DNA of 64,000 bases from Pseudohalioglobus lutimaris. Lineage in GTDB: Bacteria; Pseudomonadota; Gammaproteobacteria; Pseudomonadales; Halieaceae. Positions 37,548 through 50,541 of the stretch are shown here, piece by piece. Under the pieces are notes generated by a model. The model was not told the origin of the DNA. It was given only the letters and a program-made list of their open reading frames with translations, and searched no databases. How positions within the stretch are numbered: the stretch's first letter is position 1; each line of letters begins with the position of its first letter. The stretch lies in assembly GCF_002866825.1 (NCBI RefSeq), contig NZ_PKUS01000003.1, positions 186,001-250,000 of the forward strand. The letters run 5' to 3'. Both the position numbers and the translations under genes were made by a program.

Positions 37548-39017
37548 CTAGAGCAACACGATATCAAAGTGTTCCGGGTTATTGTCCGGTTCAACACGCA
37601 GACTGATGGATTTGCCGATAAATTCCTCCAGGTCGGCCACATTGGCGGACTCTTCATCCAGCAGCCGGTCGATCACGCCCTGGCAAGCAAGCACCAGCAG
37701 GCTGTCGGCCTCGTAGGCACGCGCATCACGCATTATTTCGCGAAATATCTCATAGCAAACTGTTTCCGCGGTCTTCAGCATGCCGCGCCCCTGGCAGACT
37801 GGGCAGTCCTCGCACAGCAGTTGTTGCAGGCTCTCGCGAGTGCGCTTGCGGGTCATTTCCACCAGTCCCAGCGCAGAGACATCGGTGATTTTGTTGCGGG
37901 CAGGATCCCGCGCCATGGCCTTTTCCAGCGACCGGTGGACTTGTCTGCGGTGCTCTTCATCGCGCATGTCGATAAAGTCGATAATAATGATCCCGCCGAG
38001 ATTGCGGATACGCAGCTGGCGGGCAAGCATGGTAGCCGCTTCCAGGTTGGTCTTGAAGATGGTCTCTTCCAGATTGCGACGCCCGACAAAAGAACCCGTA
38101 TTGACGTCAATGGTGGTCATCGCCTCGGTCTGGTCTATCACCAGGTAGCCGCCTGACTTCAGCCCCACCTTGCGACTCAACGCTCGCTGGATGTCTTCCT
38201 CGATCCCGTGCAGGTCAAACAGCGGGCGCTCTCCCGGATAATGCTCCAGCAGGCCTGAGACCTCCGGCATGTACTCGCCACAAAACTCCTGCAGCGCGGT
38301 GAAGCTCTCGCGGCTATCGATAAGGATACGCTCCACACCGGGTCGGGCCAGGTCGCGCACGGTACGCATGTGCAGCGGCAGCTCAGAGTAGAGCAACTCT
38401 GCCTTGCGTGCCGCCTTGGCCCGCCGGGAAACCGCTGCCCACAACCGCTTCAGAAACCGCAGGTCAGCCTGGATTTCCTCCAGCCCAACACCCTCTGCAG
38501 CGGTGCGCAGAATATAGCCACCCTGTCCATCCATCTCCTCGGCGGCGAGCCCGGCGGTGAGCAGAGCCTGCAGCCGGGTTCTCTCTTCGGCGTCATCTAT
38601 ACGCTGGGAAACACCGACATGGCTGGTCTGGGGCATGAACACCAGATAACGGGAGGAAACCGACAGCTCGGTGGTCAGTCTTGCCCCCTTGCTCCCCAGG
38701 GGATCCTTGGTGACTTGCACAATGACCTTCTTGCCCTCGTGCAGATGATCACCAATGGCGTCACTGCTGCGCGCCCTGCCCTCGACCCCGGGGTCGTGGA
38801 TATCGGAGACGTGGATGAAACTGCTGCGGTCGGCACCGATATCAACGAAGGCGGCCTGCATTCCCGGCAGCACCCGCAGGACCTTGCCAGCATAGATATT
38901 ACCAACCATACCCAGACTGACACTGCGCTCAATATGAATGTCCTGGGTGACGCCGTTGTCCACCACTGCCACCCTTGTCTCCATGGGTGTTACGTTGACC
39001 AGAATCTCTTCACTCAC
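37548..39017 (-). CDS. rng: Ribonuclease G
   Basis: The 489-residue endoribonuclease equals E. coli RNase G in length. It has an S1 domain (VGNIYAGKVLRVLPGMQAAFVDIG) at about 35-120, a 5'-sensor region, the DNase I-like catalytic part with IIIDFIDMRDEEHR (metal aspartate), and the zinc-link motif CPVCQGRG. It matures 16S rRNA 5' ends and degrades mRNAs. GTG 39017 gives MSEEILVNVTP and overlaps the maf stop by eight bases. Confidence 0.95.
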   Translation of the reverse strand: MSEEILVNVTPMETRVAVVDNGVTQDIHIERSVSLGMVGNIYAGKVLRVLPGMQAAFVDIGADRSSFIHVSDIHDPGVEGRARSSDAIGDHLHEGKKVIVQVTKDPLGSKGARLTTELSVSSRYLVFMPQTSHVGVSQRIDDAEERTRLQALLTAGLAAEEMDGQGGYILRTAAEGVGLEEIQADLRFLKRLWAAVSRRAKAARKAELLYSELPLHMRTVRDLARPGVERILIDSRESFTALQEFCGEYMPEVSGLLEHYPGERPLFDLHGIEEDIQRALSRKVGLKSGGYLVIDQTEAMTTIDVNTGSFVGRRNLEETIFKTNLEAATMLARQLRIRNLGGIIIIDFIDMRDEEHRRQVHRSLEKAMARDPARNKITDVSALGLVEMTRKRTRESLQQLLCEDCPVCQGRGMLKTAETVCYEIFREIMRDARAYEADSLLVLACQGVIDRLLDEESANVADLEEFIGKSISLRVEPDNNPEHFDIVLL

Positions 39018-39603
39018 CCGGTGTCTCCAGCACGCTGGCAATTCCCAACCCGGACAACATTTGCCAGGTCTGGGCGAGGGGCAGCCCCACTACGTTACTG
39101 TAACTGCCTTCGATGGAACTGACAAAAGCGGCTGCCAGGCCCTGGATACCGTACCCGCCCGCTTTATCCCAGGGTTCATCGGTGGCCAGGTAAGCTTCAC
39201 ATAGCTCGCGGCTGAGTGACGTAAAGGTGACTTGTGTCTCCACCAGTTGGGTCTGGCTGTCGCCGTCTGGTCGCTGCAGGCAAATCGCAGTAAGCACGGC
39301 GTGACTGCGGCCACTGAGCCGGGCAAGCATGCCCAGTCCATCAAAGTGATCCGCCGGCTTGCCCAGCACATCCTCGTCGAGCACAACCGATGTATCAGCG
39401 GCCAGTACGACGACGGACTGACCGCTATAACGCGCGGCAACCACTGCGGCTTTCTCCTGCGCCATACGCTGCACATACTCTTCCGGCGGCTCGCCCTCAT
39501 GGCGGGACTCATCGATATCCGCAGGGTCACAGCGATGCGGGACGCCGATCTGCTGTAAGAGCTCCCGGCGACGAGGCGAGGCCGAGGCGAGAATCAATTC
39601 CAT
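39010..39603 (-). CDS. Maf-type nucleotide pyrophosphatase (YhdE type)
   Basis: The 197-residue protein has the Maf signature LASASPRRRELLQQIG at the start, a DTSVVLDEDVLGKP segment and the substrate loop GYGIQGLAAAFV. YhdE-type Maf proteins hydrolyse dTTP and UTP and may remove modified pyrimidine nucleotides. Position between mreD and rng is conserved. It is the only gene downstream of mreB in this operon that starts with ATG. Confidence 0.94.
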   Translation of the reverse strand: MELILASASPRRRELLQQIGVPHRCDPADIDESRHEGEPPEEYVQRMAQEKAAVVAARYSGQSVVVLAADTSVVLDEDVLGKPADHFDGLGMLARLSGRSHAVLTAICLQRPDGDSQTQLVETQVTFTSLSRELCEAYLATDEPWDKAGGYGIQGLAAAFVSSIEGSYSNVVGLPLAQTWQMLSGLGIASVLETPGE

Positions 39604-39604
39604 A

Positions 39605-40093
39605 TCAACTTACCCGGTAGTAGCGGCGCAAACTGCGCATACTTTGCAGCACAAAAGGCCAGAGTAGCGCACTGGAAACTGCCGGCAGCAGGAAAAACAG
39701 CGTCTGTGATCCCGCCCCCTCCAGGTTCTGCACCCACTGGCAAATCATCTGGTTAATGGCAATCAGAACGAACACTACTGCCGATTGCTGCCAGAGGCTG
39801 AATACGCGCAGTCGCTGGTAGAGCAACAAGGCCAGCAGCGCAAGGGCTACCAGGGCAAAAGCGTTCTGCCCCAATACCGCCCCCTCCGCCACATCCAGCA
39901 TTACCCCCAATAGCAGGGCCGTAAATATACCCACTCGCTGGGGCAAGGCGATCACCCAATAGACAAGTACCAGCGCCACCCATTCAGGCCGGCCCCAGGC
40001 CAGCCACTCCGGTAACGGTAGCAAGGCCAGGACCAGAGCCAGGAAAAAGCTGGCAAGTATCACCCAATAGGCAAAAGGCCCCTGGTCGACCAA
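39605..40093 (-). CDS. mreD: Rod shape-determining protein MreD
   Basis: The 162-residue inner-membrane protein has five to six hydrophobic helices, with the family segment RPEWVALVLVYWVIALPQRVG. It belongs to the elongasome with MreB, MreC, RodA and PBP2. The start is TTG at 40093, four bases past the mreC stop; no ATG is available before the first helix. Confidence 0.92.
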   Translation of the reverse strand: MVDQGPFAYWVILASFFLALVLALLPLPEWLAWGRPEWVALVLVYWVIALPQRVGIFTALLLGVMLDVAEGAVLGQNAFALVALALLALLLYQRLRVFSLWQQSAVVFVLIAINQMICQWVQNLEGAGSQTLFFLLPAVSSALLWPFVLQSMRSLRRYYRVS

Positions 40094-40096
40094 GGT

Positions 40097-40933
40097 TCAG
40101 CTCTCCCCCGCAGGTTTCGAGGTGAATACCAGCAGTACGTGGCGGCTGCGTTCCAATGCTGCGCTGGGCCTTGCCGTAATGCGCGCGAAGGCTTCTCCCG
40201 GGTCCCGTTCGATCTCACTGACCACGCCGACCGGGTAGCCAACCGGGAATCGCCCACCAAGCCCGGAAGTGACCAGCAGGTCGCCCTCGCGTATGTCCGT
40301 GGTCGCGGACACGTGATGGATCTCCAGCAGTGTCAGGCTGCCGGTACCCTCAGCGATCGCCCTGACACCATTGCGATTGACTTGCACGGGGATAGAGTGT
40401 GTTGCGTCCGTTATCAGCAATGCGCGTGAATTTACCTGGCTGACCTGAACGATCTGCCCCAGCAGCCCATCGGCGTCGATCAGGGCCTGACCAACGAATA
40501 CGCCATCGCGCTGACCCTTGTTAAGCACCAGCTGGTGGCGCACAGGGTCCGGTGATACGCCTATGAGTTCGGCCACCAGCACATCATCGCGCAGCAGTGC
40601 CGAGGAATTGAGCAGCGCTCGCAGGCGCACGTTTTCTGCTTGTAACGAGGCCATTTGCTGCGAGCGTCCTCTCAACACCAGGTTCTCGCGACGCAAACGC
40701 CCATTTCTTCCCAGCAGTTCGTCGCGGCTGACCAGGTGCTCGTCGTTCCAGTCAGACAGGCGTGAAGGAATATCCGTGACCCAGTATACGGGGGCGGCAA
40801 TCACTTCCAGGGCAGAGCGGGTATGGCGCAGGGCATTGAAGCGCAGGTCTGCCACCAGCAAGCCCAATACCAACAGGGTAACCAGCAACAGGCGCAGCCC
40901 CAGGTTGGACTCTTTGACGAATAGTGGCTTGAT
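40097..40933 (-). CDS. mreC: Rod shape-determining protein MreC, apparent ATC start
   Basis: The protein has an N-terminal membrane helix, a coiled coil (about 70-110) and the periplasmic MreC double beta-barrel (VISEIERDPGEAFARITARPSA near the end). It scaffolds the elongasome. The conserved N-terminus IKPLFVKESNLGLRLLLV is encoded upstream of the first canonical start (TTG 40888). It begins at ATC 40933-40931, where E. coli has Met (MKPIF). GAGGAG lies five bases before ATC, while the TTG lacks a good ribosome binding site. From ATC the product has 278 residues; from TTG it has 263 and loses the conserved head. Confidence 0.88.
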   Translation of the reverse strand: MKPLFVKESNLGLRLLLVTLLVLGLLVADLRFNALRHTRSALEVIAAPVYWVTDIPSRLSDWNDEHLVSRDELLGRNGRLRRENLVLRGRSQQMASLQAENVRLRALLNSSALLRDDVLVAELIGVSPDPVRHQLVLNKGQRDGVFVGQALIDADGLLGQIVQVSQVNSRALLITDATHSIPVQVNRNGVRAIAEGTGSLTLLEIHHVSATTDIREGDLLVTSGLGGRFPVGYPVGVVSEIERDPGEAFARITARPSAALERSRHVLLVFTSKPAGES

Positions 40934-40978
40934 GTCCTCTCCTCGGTGATTCCTGCGGAAGCTCGGGGGACAGTTTAC

Positions 40979-42016
40979 TTATTCAGTGGACAACAGGTCT
41001 ATGGTGCGTCTGTCCATATACTCCATGGCGCGACCACCGCCACGCGCCACGCAGGTCAGAGGATCCTCGGCGACGATAACCGGCAGCCCGGTTTCCTCGG
41101 AAATCAGCCTGTCCAGGTCGCGCAGTAGCGCACCACCACCGGTTAGCACGATGCCGCTTTCGGCTATATCTGCGGCCAGTTCAGGCGGGGATTGTTCCAG
41201 CGCGGACTTTACCGACTGCACGATAGACGACAGCGGGTCCTGCAGCGACTCGAGTATTTCATCGCTGTCCAGCGTAAAGCTGCGAGGCACGCCCTCTGCG
41301 AGGTTGCGTCCGCGTACGTCAATTTCGCGCAGGTCGGAGCCACCAAAAGCGCAGCCCACTTCCATCTTGATTTTTTCTGCAGTGGCATCACCTATCAGGC
41401 TGCCGTAGCGACGGCGGACATGCGAGACGATCGCCTCGTCAAAACGGTCGCCGCCAATGCGCACAGAGTCGCGGTAGACGATGCCATTGAGGGAAATAAT
41501 CGCTATCTCGGTGGTACCCCCCCCCACGTCAACCACCATACAACCGCTGGCTTCTTCAACATCCAGCCCGGCACCGATCGCCGCGGCCATAGGCTCTTCT
41601 ATAAGACGTACTTCACGCGCCCCCGCGGACAACGCGGATTCGCGAATGGCCCGACGCTCCACCTGGGTAGACATGCAAGGTACGCAAACCAGCACCCTGG
41701 GGCTGGGTCGGATAAAGCGGGTCTCATGAACCTTGGCAATAAAATGCTGGAGCATTTTCTCAGTGACCTGGAAGTCGGCAATGACGCCGTCCTTGAGCGG
41801 ACGGATGGCAGTGATATTACCCGGTGTCCGGCCCAGCATACGCTTGGCTTCTTTGCCCACGGCCTCTATTGTCTTCTGGCCATTGTGAATACGAATGGCA
41901 ACAACAGATGGCTCGTCTAGTACGATGCCCTTGTCGCGAACGTAGATAAGGGTGTTGGCGGTACCCAGATCAATAGAGAGATCGTTGGAGAAGACTCCAC
42001 GCAATTTCTTCAGCAT
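40979..42016 (-). CDS. mreB: Rod shape-determining actin homologue MreB
   Basis: The 345-residue bacterial actin has phosphate-binding loops [10 protein letters not shown] near the start and [10 protein letters not shown], plus the adenosine-binding [10 protein letters not shown]. An amphipathic N-terminal segment (MLKKLRGVF) can anchor it to the membrane. It organises lateral wall synthesis. It is first in the mreB-mreC-mreD-maf-rng-yhdP operon and diverges from gatC; the 235-base gap must hold both promoters, but I see no strong match. Confidence 0.98.
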   Translation of the reverse strand: MLKKLRGVFSNDLSIDLGTANTLIYVRDKGIVLDEPSVVAIRIHNGQKTIEAVGKEAKRMLGRTPGNITAIRPLKDGVIADFQVTEKMLQHFIAKVHETRFIRPSPRVLVCVPCMSTQVERRAIRESALSAGAREVRLIEEPMAAAIGAGLDVEEASGCMVVDVGGGTTEIAIISLNGIVYRDSVRIGGDRFDEAIVSHVRRRYGSLIGDATAEKIKMEVGCAFGGSDLREIDVRGRNLAEGVPRSFTLDSDEILESLQDPLSSIVQSVKSALEQSPPELAADIAESGIVLTGGGALLRDLDRLISEETGLPVIVAEDPLTCVARGGGRAMEYMDRRTIDLLSTE

Positions 42017-42251
42017 TAAGTGTTACTACCTTTTGAATACAACGGGGGAACTGGGCTGGCCAGTCCTGCACGCTTCCCTACCAGCCGCACATCAGTTGGA
42101 ACGCCCATGAAATGCTGCGGTTTTCGACCGATTTTTGTAGGGCCGAATTATTCGGGCAACTGTAACAACCGGGGGGATTTTGGGCAAGGCGCAAATGTGG
42201 TAACTTTAGCGCCCCTGCCGCAGCCCGGCGGCTATTCCCGGTTGTAAAAAC

Positions 42252-42539
42252 ATGGCTATTGAGCAAGACGAGATCGAAAAAATCGCGGAACTGGCGCGTA
42301 TCCGCATTGCCGATGAACAAATTGGCGAAGTTGCCCAGCGCATCACCAGAATACTGGACATGGTTGATCAGTTGCAGGCCGCAGACACAGCGGGCGTAGA
42401 GCCCATGGCAAACCCCCTTGACGCAGTCCAGCTACTGCGTGCCGACACCGTCACCGAAACCAATCGCAGGGAGGCATTCCAGGCCATTGCCCCGGCGGTG
42501 GAAGACGGCCTTTATCTCGTGCCCAAAGTTATCGACTAG
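42252..42539 (+). CDS. gatC: Asp-tRNA(Asn)/Glu-tRNA(Gln) amidotransferase subunit C
   Basis: The 95-residue subunit wraps around GatA and steadies the GatCAB complex. It shows the family core IAELARIRIADEQ, ILDMVDQLQAADTAGVEPMANP and the end DGLYLVPKVID. It is the first gene of gatCAB, 28 bases ahead of gatA, divergent from mreB. Confidence 0.96.
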   Translation: MAIEQDEIEKIAELARIRIADEQIGEVAQRITRILDMVDQLQAADTAGVEPMANPLDAVQLLRADTVTETNRREAFQAIAPAVEDGLYLVPKVID

Positions 42540-42567
42540 GCAGTAAACGCTTCACCAGGACTCCATA

Positions 42568-44028
42568 ATGCATACTCAGACTGTTGCCCAACTCATCCAG
42601 GGGTTGCGGGACAAACGCTTTTCCAGCGTCGAACTCACGCGACACTTTTGCGCACGTATCACCGAGTTGAACCCGGTCTACAATGCGTTTATTACCGTCA
42701 ATGAAGCAGCCGCGCTAACCGCTGCCGCCGCTGCTGACGAACGCCTTGCCAAAGGGGACGCCGCCGCACTGACCGGTATTCCGCTGGCACACAAGGACAT
42801 TTTCTGCACCCAGGGCCTGCGCACCAGTTGTGGCTCAAAAATGCTGGACAATTTCGTTCCACCCTATAGCGCTACGGTTATTGAGCGCTTTCAGGGTGCC
42901 GGCACCGTCAACCTCGGCAAGACCAATCTCGATGAGTTTGCCATGGGCTCTTCCAACGAAAACAGCTACTACGGCCCAGTGAAAAACCCGTGGGACACGA
43001 AGACCGTACCCGGGGGCTCCTCGGGTGGCTCGGCAGCCGCCGTGGCAGCAATGATGGCTCCCGCGGCTACCGGCACTGACACCGGCGGCTCTATTCGCCA
43101 ACCGGCAGCCTTTTGCGGCATCACTGGACTTAAACCGACCTATGGCCGGGTTTCGCGCCTGGGCATGGTCGCCTATGCGTCCAGCCTCGACCAGGGCGGC
43201 CCGATGGCCCACACGGCCGAGGACTGCGCAATCCTGCTCAACGCCATGGCGGGCCACGACCCACTGGACTCCACCTCTGCCAACGTCGCCACGGAAGACT
43301 ACACGGCCGGCCTGGAAAAGCCACTCAACGGTCTGCGCATCGGATTGCCTCGCCAATTCTTCGGCGATGGGCTCGATGCTGCCACCGGCGAATGTATCAA
43401 CGCGGCCCTGCAGGAACTGGAGCGCCAGGGCGCCACCCTCGTGGACATCACCCTGCCGCACAGCGAGCTGACCATTCCCGCCTACTACATCATTGCACCG
43501 GCTGAAGCCTCTACCAACCTGTCGCGGTTCGACGGGGTGCGCTATGGCCACCGCTGCGAGAGCCCGCAGGACCTGCACGACCTGTATACCCGGACCCGGG
43601 AAGAAGGCTTTGGAGACGAGGTAAAAAGACGTATTCTGGTGGGCACCTATGCCCTCTCCGCCGGCTACTATGACGCCTATTACAAGAAGGCCCAGCAGGC
43701 CAGGCGCCTGATTCACGGGGATTTCATGACGGCGTTCGAACAGGTGGATGTGATCGTCGGACCTACCACTCCTGGCCCTGCCTTTGCACTGGGCGCCAAG
43801 ACCGACGACCCCGTGGCCATGTACCTGGAGGATGTCTACACCCTGGCGGTAAACCTCGCCGGACTGCCGGGCATGTCCGTTCCCGCCGGACTGGTTCACG
43901 GCAAACCCGTGGGCATGCAGTTGATTGGGCCCCACTTTGCCGAGTCCCGGTTACTCAACGTGGCCCATCGCTTCCAGCAGGCAACGGACTGGCACACACA
44001 AACACCACAAACCGGGGGGGACGCCTGA
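42568..44028 (+). CDS. gatA: Asp-tRNA(Asn)/Glu-tRNA(Gln) amidotransferase subunit A
   Basis: The 486-residue amidase-signature enzyme releases ammonia from glutamine for transamidation. The Ser-cisSer-Lys triad is Lys76 (PLAHKDIF), Ser151 in GGSSGGS and Ser175 in [12 protein letters not shown]. The protein length and order are normal. Its TGA overlaps the gatB ATG by one base. Presence of GatCAB suggests Asn-tRNA and/or Gln-tRNA is made indirectly in this organism. Confidence 0.97.
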   Translation: MHTQTVAQLIQGLRDKRFSSVELTRHFCARITELNPVYNAFITVNEAAALTAAAAADERLAKGDAAALTGIPLAHKDIFCTQGLRTSCGSKMLDNFVPPYSATVIERFQGAGTVNLGKTNLDEFAMGSSNENSYYGPVKNPWDTKTVPGGSSGGSAAAVAAMMAPAATGTDTGGSIRQPAAFCGITGLKPTYGRVSRLGMVAYASSLDQGGPMAHTAEDCAILLNAMAGHDPLDSTSANVATEDYTAGLEKPLNGLRIGLPRQFFGDGLDAATGECINAALQELERQGATLVDITLPHSELTIPAYYIIAPAEASTNLSRFDGVRYGHRCESPQDLHDLYTRTREEGFGDEVKRRILVGTYALSAGYYDAYYKKAQQARRLIHGDFMTAFEQVDVIVGPTTPGPAFALGAKTDDPVAMYLEDVYTLAVNLAGLPGMSVPAGLVHGKPVGMQLIGPHFAESRLLNVAHRFQQATDWHTQTPQTGGDA

Positions 44029-45470
44029 TGCAATGGGAAACGGTCATCGGCCTGGAAGTGCATCTGCAACTGGCCACCCGCTCAAAAATATTTTCCGGCT
44101 CTGCTACCGATTTCGGTGCAGAGCCCAATACCCAGGCGAGCGCCGTGGACCTCGCCATGCCCGGTATGCTCCCCGTGCTCAATGAGCAGGCCGTGCGCTA
44201 TGCGGTGATGTTTGGCCTCGGCATCGACGCCCACATTGGCATGCGCTCGGTATTTGATCGTAAAAATTACTTCTATCCGGACCTCCCCAAAGGCTACCAG
44301 ATCAGCCAGTTTAGCGACCCCATCGTCGGCGCCGGGCAGTTCGAGATACAGCTGGAAGACGGTTCCAGCAAACAAATTGGCATCACCCGTGCCCACCTTG
44401 AAGAGGACGCAGGAAAGTCATTGCATGAGGACTTCCATGGTATGAGCGGCATCGACCTGAACCGGGCCGGGACGCCGCTGCTGGAGATCGTCAGTGAACC
44501 TGATATCCGCAGCGCGGCAGAGGCCGTCGCCTACCTCAAGACCCTGCACAGCCTGGTCACCTACCTGGGCATATCCGACGGAAATATGGCCGAAGGCTCC
44601 ATGCGCTGTGACATCAACATTTCCCTGCGGCCAATGGGCTCTGAAAAACTCGGCACGCGGGCAGAGATCAAGAACGTTAACTCGTTCAGGTTTGTCGAAC
44701 GCGCTATACGCCACGAATTTGAACGTCAGGCTGACATACTCGAGAGCGGCGGACGCATTGTTCAGGAGACCCGGCTCTACGATGCGGACAGGGACGAGAC
44801 CCGACCCATGCGCAGCAAGGAAGTCGCCAACGACTATCGTTACTTCCCCGAGCCTGACCTGTTGCCGGTGGTGATCGACGAGCAATACGTGGCAGAAATA
44901 CGCAAGAGCCTGCCGGAACTACCCGCTGACAAGCGCCAGCGGTTCATTGAGCAGCATCAGCTGTCCGCCTACGACGCCGGCGTACTGGTCGACAGCCCGG
45001 CACTGGCTGACTACTACGAGCAAGTGGTCGCCGCCTGTGGGGATGCAAAAATAGCCGCCAACTGGGTGCAGGTCGAGTTGCGGGGGCAGTTGAACAAAAA
45101 TGAGCTGGCTATTGAAGCCAGCCCGGTATCCGCAAACAGTCTTGGTCAACTGATCACCCGCATTCTCGACAACAGTATTTCCGGTAAAATAGCCAAGCAG
45201 GTGTTCGAGGCGATGTGGCAGGGTGAGGACAGTGCCGATGAGATTATCGAGGCACGAGGACTGAAGCAGGTTTCCGACTCTGGCGCCCTGGAGGCCATGG
45301 TCGACCAGGTCATCGCCGATAACGCGGCGCAGGTGACGCAATTCCTCGAGGCGGACGATGGCAAACGCAAGAAACTGGTGGGCTTCTTCGTCGGTCAGGT
45401 AATGAAAGTGTCCAAGGGTCAGGCGAATCCGCAAATGGTCAACAAGCTGTTGGCAGAAAAACTCAAGTAA
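44028..45470 (+). CDS. gatB: Asp-tRNA(Asn)/Glu-tRNA(Gln) amidotransferase subunit B
   Basis: The 480-residue subunit phosphorylates and amidates mischarged tRNA. The start [20 protein letters not shown], the conserved [13 protein letters not shown], and the C-terminal YqeY-like tRNA-binding tail (about 405-480) are all present. ATG 44028 is fixed by the overlap with gatA. Confidence 0.97.
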   Translation: MQWETVIGLEVHLQLATRSKIFSGSATDFGAEPNTQASAVDLAMPGMLPVLNEQAVRYAVMFGLGIDAHIGMRSVFDRKNYFYPDLPKGYQISQFSDPIVGAGQFEIQLEDGSSKQIGITRAHLEEDAGKSLHEDFHGMSGIDLNRAGTPLLEIVSEPDIRSAAEAVAYLKTLHSLVTYLGISDGNMAEGSMRCDINISLRPMGSEKLGTRAEIKNVNSFRFVERAIRHEFERQADILESGGRIVQETRLYDADRDETRPMRSKEVANDYRYFPEPDLLPVVIDEQYVAEIRKSLPELPADKRQRFIEQHQLSAYDAGVLVDSPALADYYEQVVAACGDAKIAANWVQVELRGQLNKNELAIEASPVSANSLGQLITRILDNSISGKIAKQVFEAMWQGEDSADEIIEARGLKQVSDSGALEAMVDQVIADNAAQVTQFLEADDGKRKKLVGFFVGQVMKVSKGQANPQMVNKLLAEKLK

Positions 45471-45521
45471 TCTCCGCATCCCGTCAATGGCGGGCAGCGA
45501 CAACGGGAAAGAAGTAAAGCG

Positions 45522-45812
45522 ATGAAAAAAGATAAACAGAAAGTACTGGATGAAGTATGGACAGAGGACCACGTACGCAGCTTCCTCAACGTGCGGCCGC
45601 ACGACGAGAGCAATGAAGACTTCCACATGCTATTAAAAGCCTACCAGAGTATGCGGGCCTCCGATTTTGAGCTGTTCGTGCGCTTTTTCGGCGAGCAGAA
45701 TCGGAATATCAATGCGCAGGACCGCGAGGGCCGCACAGCACTGGAAATCATCTCCGGGCACCGCAGGGGCGGTGACTACGCAGCGATACTGCAGGCGGCT
45801 GGCGCCACCTGA
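45522..45812 (+). CDS. PA4642-family small protein
   Basis: A 96-residue cytosolic protein resembling the uncharacterised PA4642 family of Pseudomonas. A helical N-terminal part (EVWTEDHVRSFLNV and DFHMLLKAYQSM) is followed by a segment like one ankyrin repeat, NINAQDREGRTALEIISGHR. The function is unknown. It lies 51 bases after gatB and has its own ribosome binding site (AAAGAAG), so it may be a tail gene of the gat operon. It converges with the MAPEG gene. Confidence 0.75.
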   Translation: MKKDKQKVLDEVWTEDHVRSFLNVRPHDESNEDFHMLLKAYQSMRASDFELFVRFFGEQNRNINAQDREGRTALEIISGHRRGGDYAAILQAAGAT

Positions 45813-45818
45813 TCGGGC

Positions 45819-46247
45819 TTACAACGCGGCAAGCAAGCCGCGAACAATCATGACCCAGACCGCTATCGAAGACACCACGTAGACAATGAATCGGTGCATC
45901 ACCTTGTTGTAGGTGCAGTGAATCAGGCTATGGATGATGCGGCCGACGACGAATATCCAGGCGCAATTGACGTGTAGAGCATCGACCATCCCGAACAGGG
46001 TCAGATACAGGCAGGTCACGTAGAACAGCACCGGCACTTCCAGCAAGTTCTTGAAATTATTGCTGGGCCCGGAAACATCATCAGGAATTGCGGCCTGCAC
46101 AGCGGCAGGCGTTTTCAGCTGCTCAGCGTCAATATGGTTCGCCGTCAGGTAGCGCATTCGGGTCACAAATAGGTAGACCCAGACCAGCAGGGTAAGCAGG
46201 AGCATCACTGCTATAGGCAGTGCCAGTTCAGCGTTGAAACGTTCCAT
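45819..46247 (-). CDS. MAPEG-family membrane protein
   Basis: The 142-residue protein has four hydrophobic helices and the MAPEG-type motif NNFKNLLEVPVLFYVTCLYL, followed by WIFVVGRIIHSLIHCTYN. Family members include glutathione transferases and peroxidases of membranes, but the bacterial group is uncharacterised. It is a single gene between convergent and divergent neighbours. Confidence 0.85.
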   Translation of the reverse strand: MERFNAELALPIAVMLLLTLLVWVYLFVTRMRYLTANHIDAEQLKTPAAVQAAIPDDVSGPSNNFKNLLEVPVLFYVTCLYLTLFGMVDALHVNCAWIFVVGRIIHSLIHCTYNKVMHRFIVYVVSSIAVWVMIVRGLLAAL

Positions 46248-46373
46248 GGTTTATTTCCTTATTGGGTTTGCGTCAGCTAGCATCGGGAAGACTATAGCAT
46301 CTGCTCTCGCTATATCTGAAGGAGCCGATTTGCTATGCTACTCGACCCGTTTACAACGACAATTGGACAGTAC

Positions 46374-46730
46374 GTGATCACGCTCTACGGCATCAAGAAC
46401 TGCGACACGGTGAAGAAGGCCAGAAAATGGCTGGATGACAGGGAAATCGAGTATCGCTTTCACGACGTACGCGCGGATGGGTTGGAGCGGGAGACCGTGA
46501 TGCACTGGCTGCAAACCCTGGGCTGGGAGATTCTGGTGAACAAGCGCAGTACAACCTGGAAGGCCCTGGACCCGACGGCCCGGGACAACATGGACGACGT
46601 CACAGCTGCTGCCGCCATTCTCGAGCACCCCACCCTGTTCAAACGCCCCGTCCTCGATACAGGGCACGAACTGCACTGCGGCTTTTCATCTGCCAACTAC
46701 CAGACAATTTTCAATCACCACACCCTTTAG
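46374..46730 (+). CDS. ArsC/Spx-family protein, YffB type
   Basis: With GTG 46374 the product has 118 residues, equal to E. coli YffB, and starts VITLYGIKNCDTVKKARKWL. It has the thioredoxin-like ArsC fold with a single N-terminal cysteine (Cys10, CDT); true arsenate reductases use a different set of residues. Often found just before dapD/dapE, as here. Function unknown, perhaps thiol-related. A longer in-frame start at ATG 46335 adds 13 unconserved residues. Confidence 0.85.
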   Translation: MITLYGIKNCDTVKKARKWLDDREIEYRFHDVRADGLERETVMHWLQTLGWEILVNKRSTTWKALDPTARDNMDDVTAAAAILEHPTLFKRPVLDTGHELHCGFSSANYQTIFNHHTL

Positions 46731-46754
46731 GGTGAAGACAGGACATACAACACC

Positions 46755-49668
<2,914 letters not shown>

Positions 49669-49734
49669 TGCAGAAACTCCGAAAAGCAACAATTGAGAGA
49701 ATGGCCAATGGCGCGACGCAACAGGTAGAAGCCT

Positions 49735-50535
49735 TCATGCAAGGCCCGCCAGCACGTAAACATCGTAACGCACAGCCTTGCCGCGTATGGCGTGAGAAGG
49801 TTGCAGACCCGCCAGGGGCTCCGCCTTTGCCGGGCGCTTGACCACCACCCTTGCAACGGGCTTCTGCAGCGCCCAGCGCAATAATTCGTCCGCATCTGCT
49901 GGCACGCCCTGCAGCAGGAACTGGAATAGCGCCATTTCCTTTTTCACCGCCGCAGTCTTGTCTCGCGGGGGAAACATCGGGTCCAGGTAGATTACGTCTG
50001 CAGCGGCTACCTCATCGTGCGGCAGCTCACGCACATCGCCTTCTGTCAGTTGCATTCTGGCGAGCACTGCGTTCAGCCAATCATCAGCGACTGCAGTGCC
50101 CGCAGCAAGCCCTGCGCTGAGTAATGCGGCAACAACGGGATGGCGTTCACACAAGCGCACATTCACACCCAGGTCGGCGAGCACGAACCCGTCCCGACCC
50201 AGGCCCGCCGTGGCATCGATCACGGCAAGCCCAGGCTTCTTGCCGACGCCCACTGCCCTGCCGAGCAATTCATTATGCCCGGCGCCGCGCCGATGACGCA
50301 TACCGGCAGTTCCAAAGTCCACCGACACCGCACCCGGCATTTTGCGCCCGCACAACTGCAGTGCGAGGCGGTTCTCATCCACCATCAGCAGGGCAGTGGC
50401 GATCCCACAATCCCGGGGAGAGGTAGCGGCAGGCAGCAGGGGCAGTGCGAGTTGTTCCGCCAGTTTCTGCGCGCGGGCCTCGGAAATTTCGTGAACGGCA
50501 CAGACACCGAGTCGCGCAAGAGGGACGTCAGACAG
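49735..50535 (-). CDS. rsmJ: 16S rRNA (guanine1516-N2)-methyltransferase RsmJ, apparent CTG start
   Basis: The SAM-binding motif is IDATAGLGRDGFVLADLG and the catalytic-type loop is YLDPMFPPRDKTA; both define the RsmJ/YhiQ family. The conserved N-terminal domain (about 50 residues, ISEARAQKLAEQLALPLLP) lies upstream of the only ATG (50385). In that region no ATG, GTG or TTG is in frame. The best start is CTG 50535, nine bases after GAGGAG and two codons after the in-frame stop of the preceding gene. From CTG the length is 266 residues, near E. coli (250). Confidence 0.85.
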   Translation of the reverse strand: MSDVPLARLGVCAVHEISEARAQKLAEQLALPLLPAATSPRDCGIATALLMVDENRLALQLCGRKMPGAVSVDFGTAGMRHRRGAGHNELLGRAVGVGKKPGLAVIDATAGLGRDGFVLADLGVNVRLCERHPVVAALLSAGLAAGTAVADDWLNAVLARMQLTEGDVRELPHDEVAAADVIYLDPMFPPRDKTAAVKKEMALFQFLLQGVPADADELLRWALQKPVARVVVKRPAKAEPLAGLQPSHAIRGKAVRYDVYVLAGLA

Positions 50536-50541
50536 CGGCGC

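Noticed and set aside
42835-43935. Long minus-strand open frame (366 codons) opposite gatA
   Set aside because: gatA carries intact catalytic motifs over the same bases; the antisense product is low-complexity and resembles nothing.
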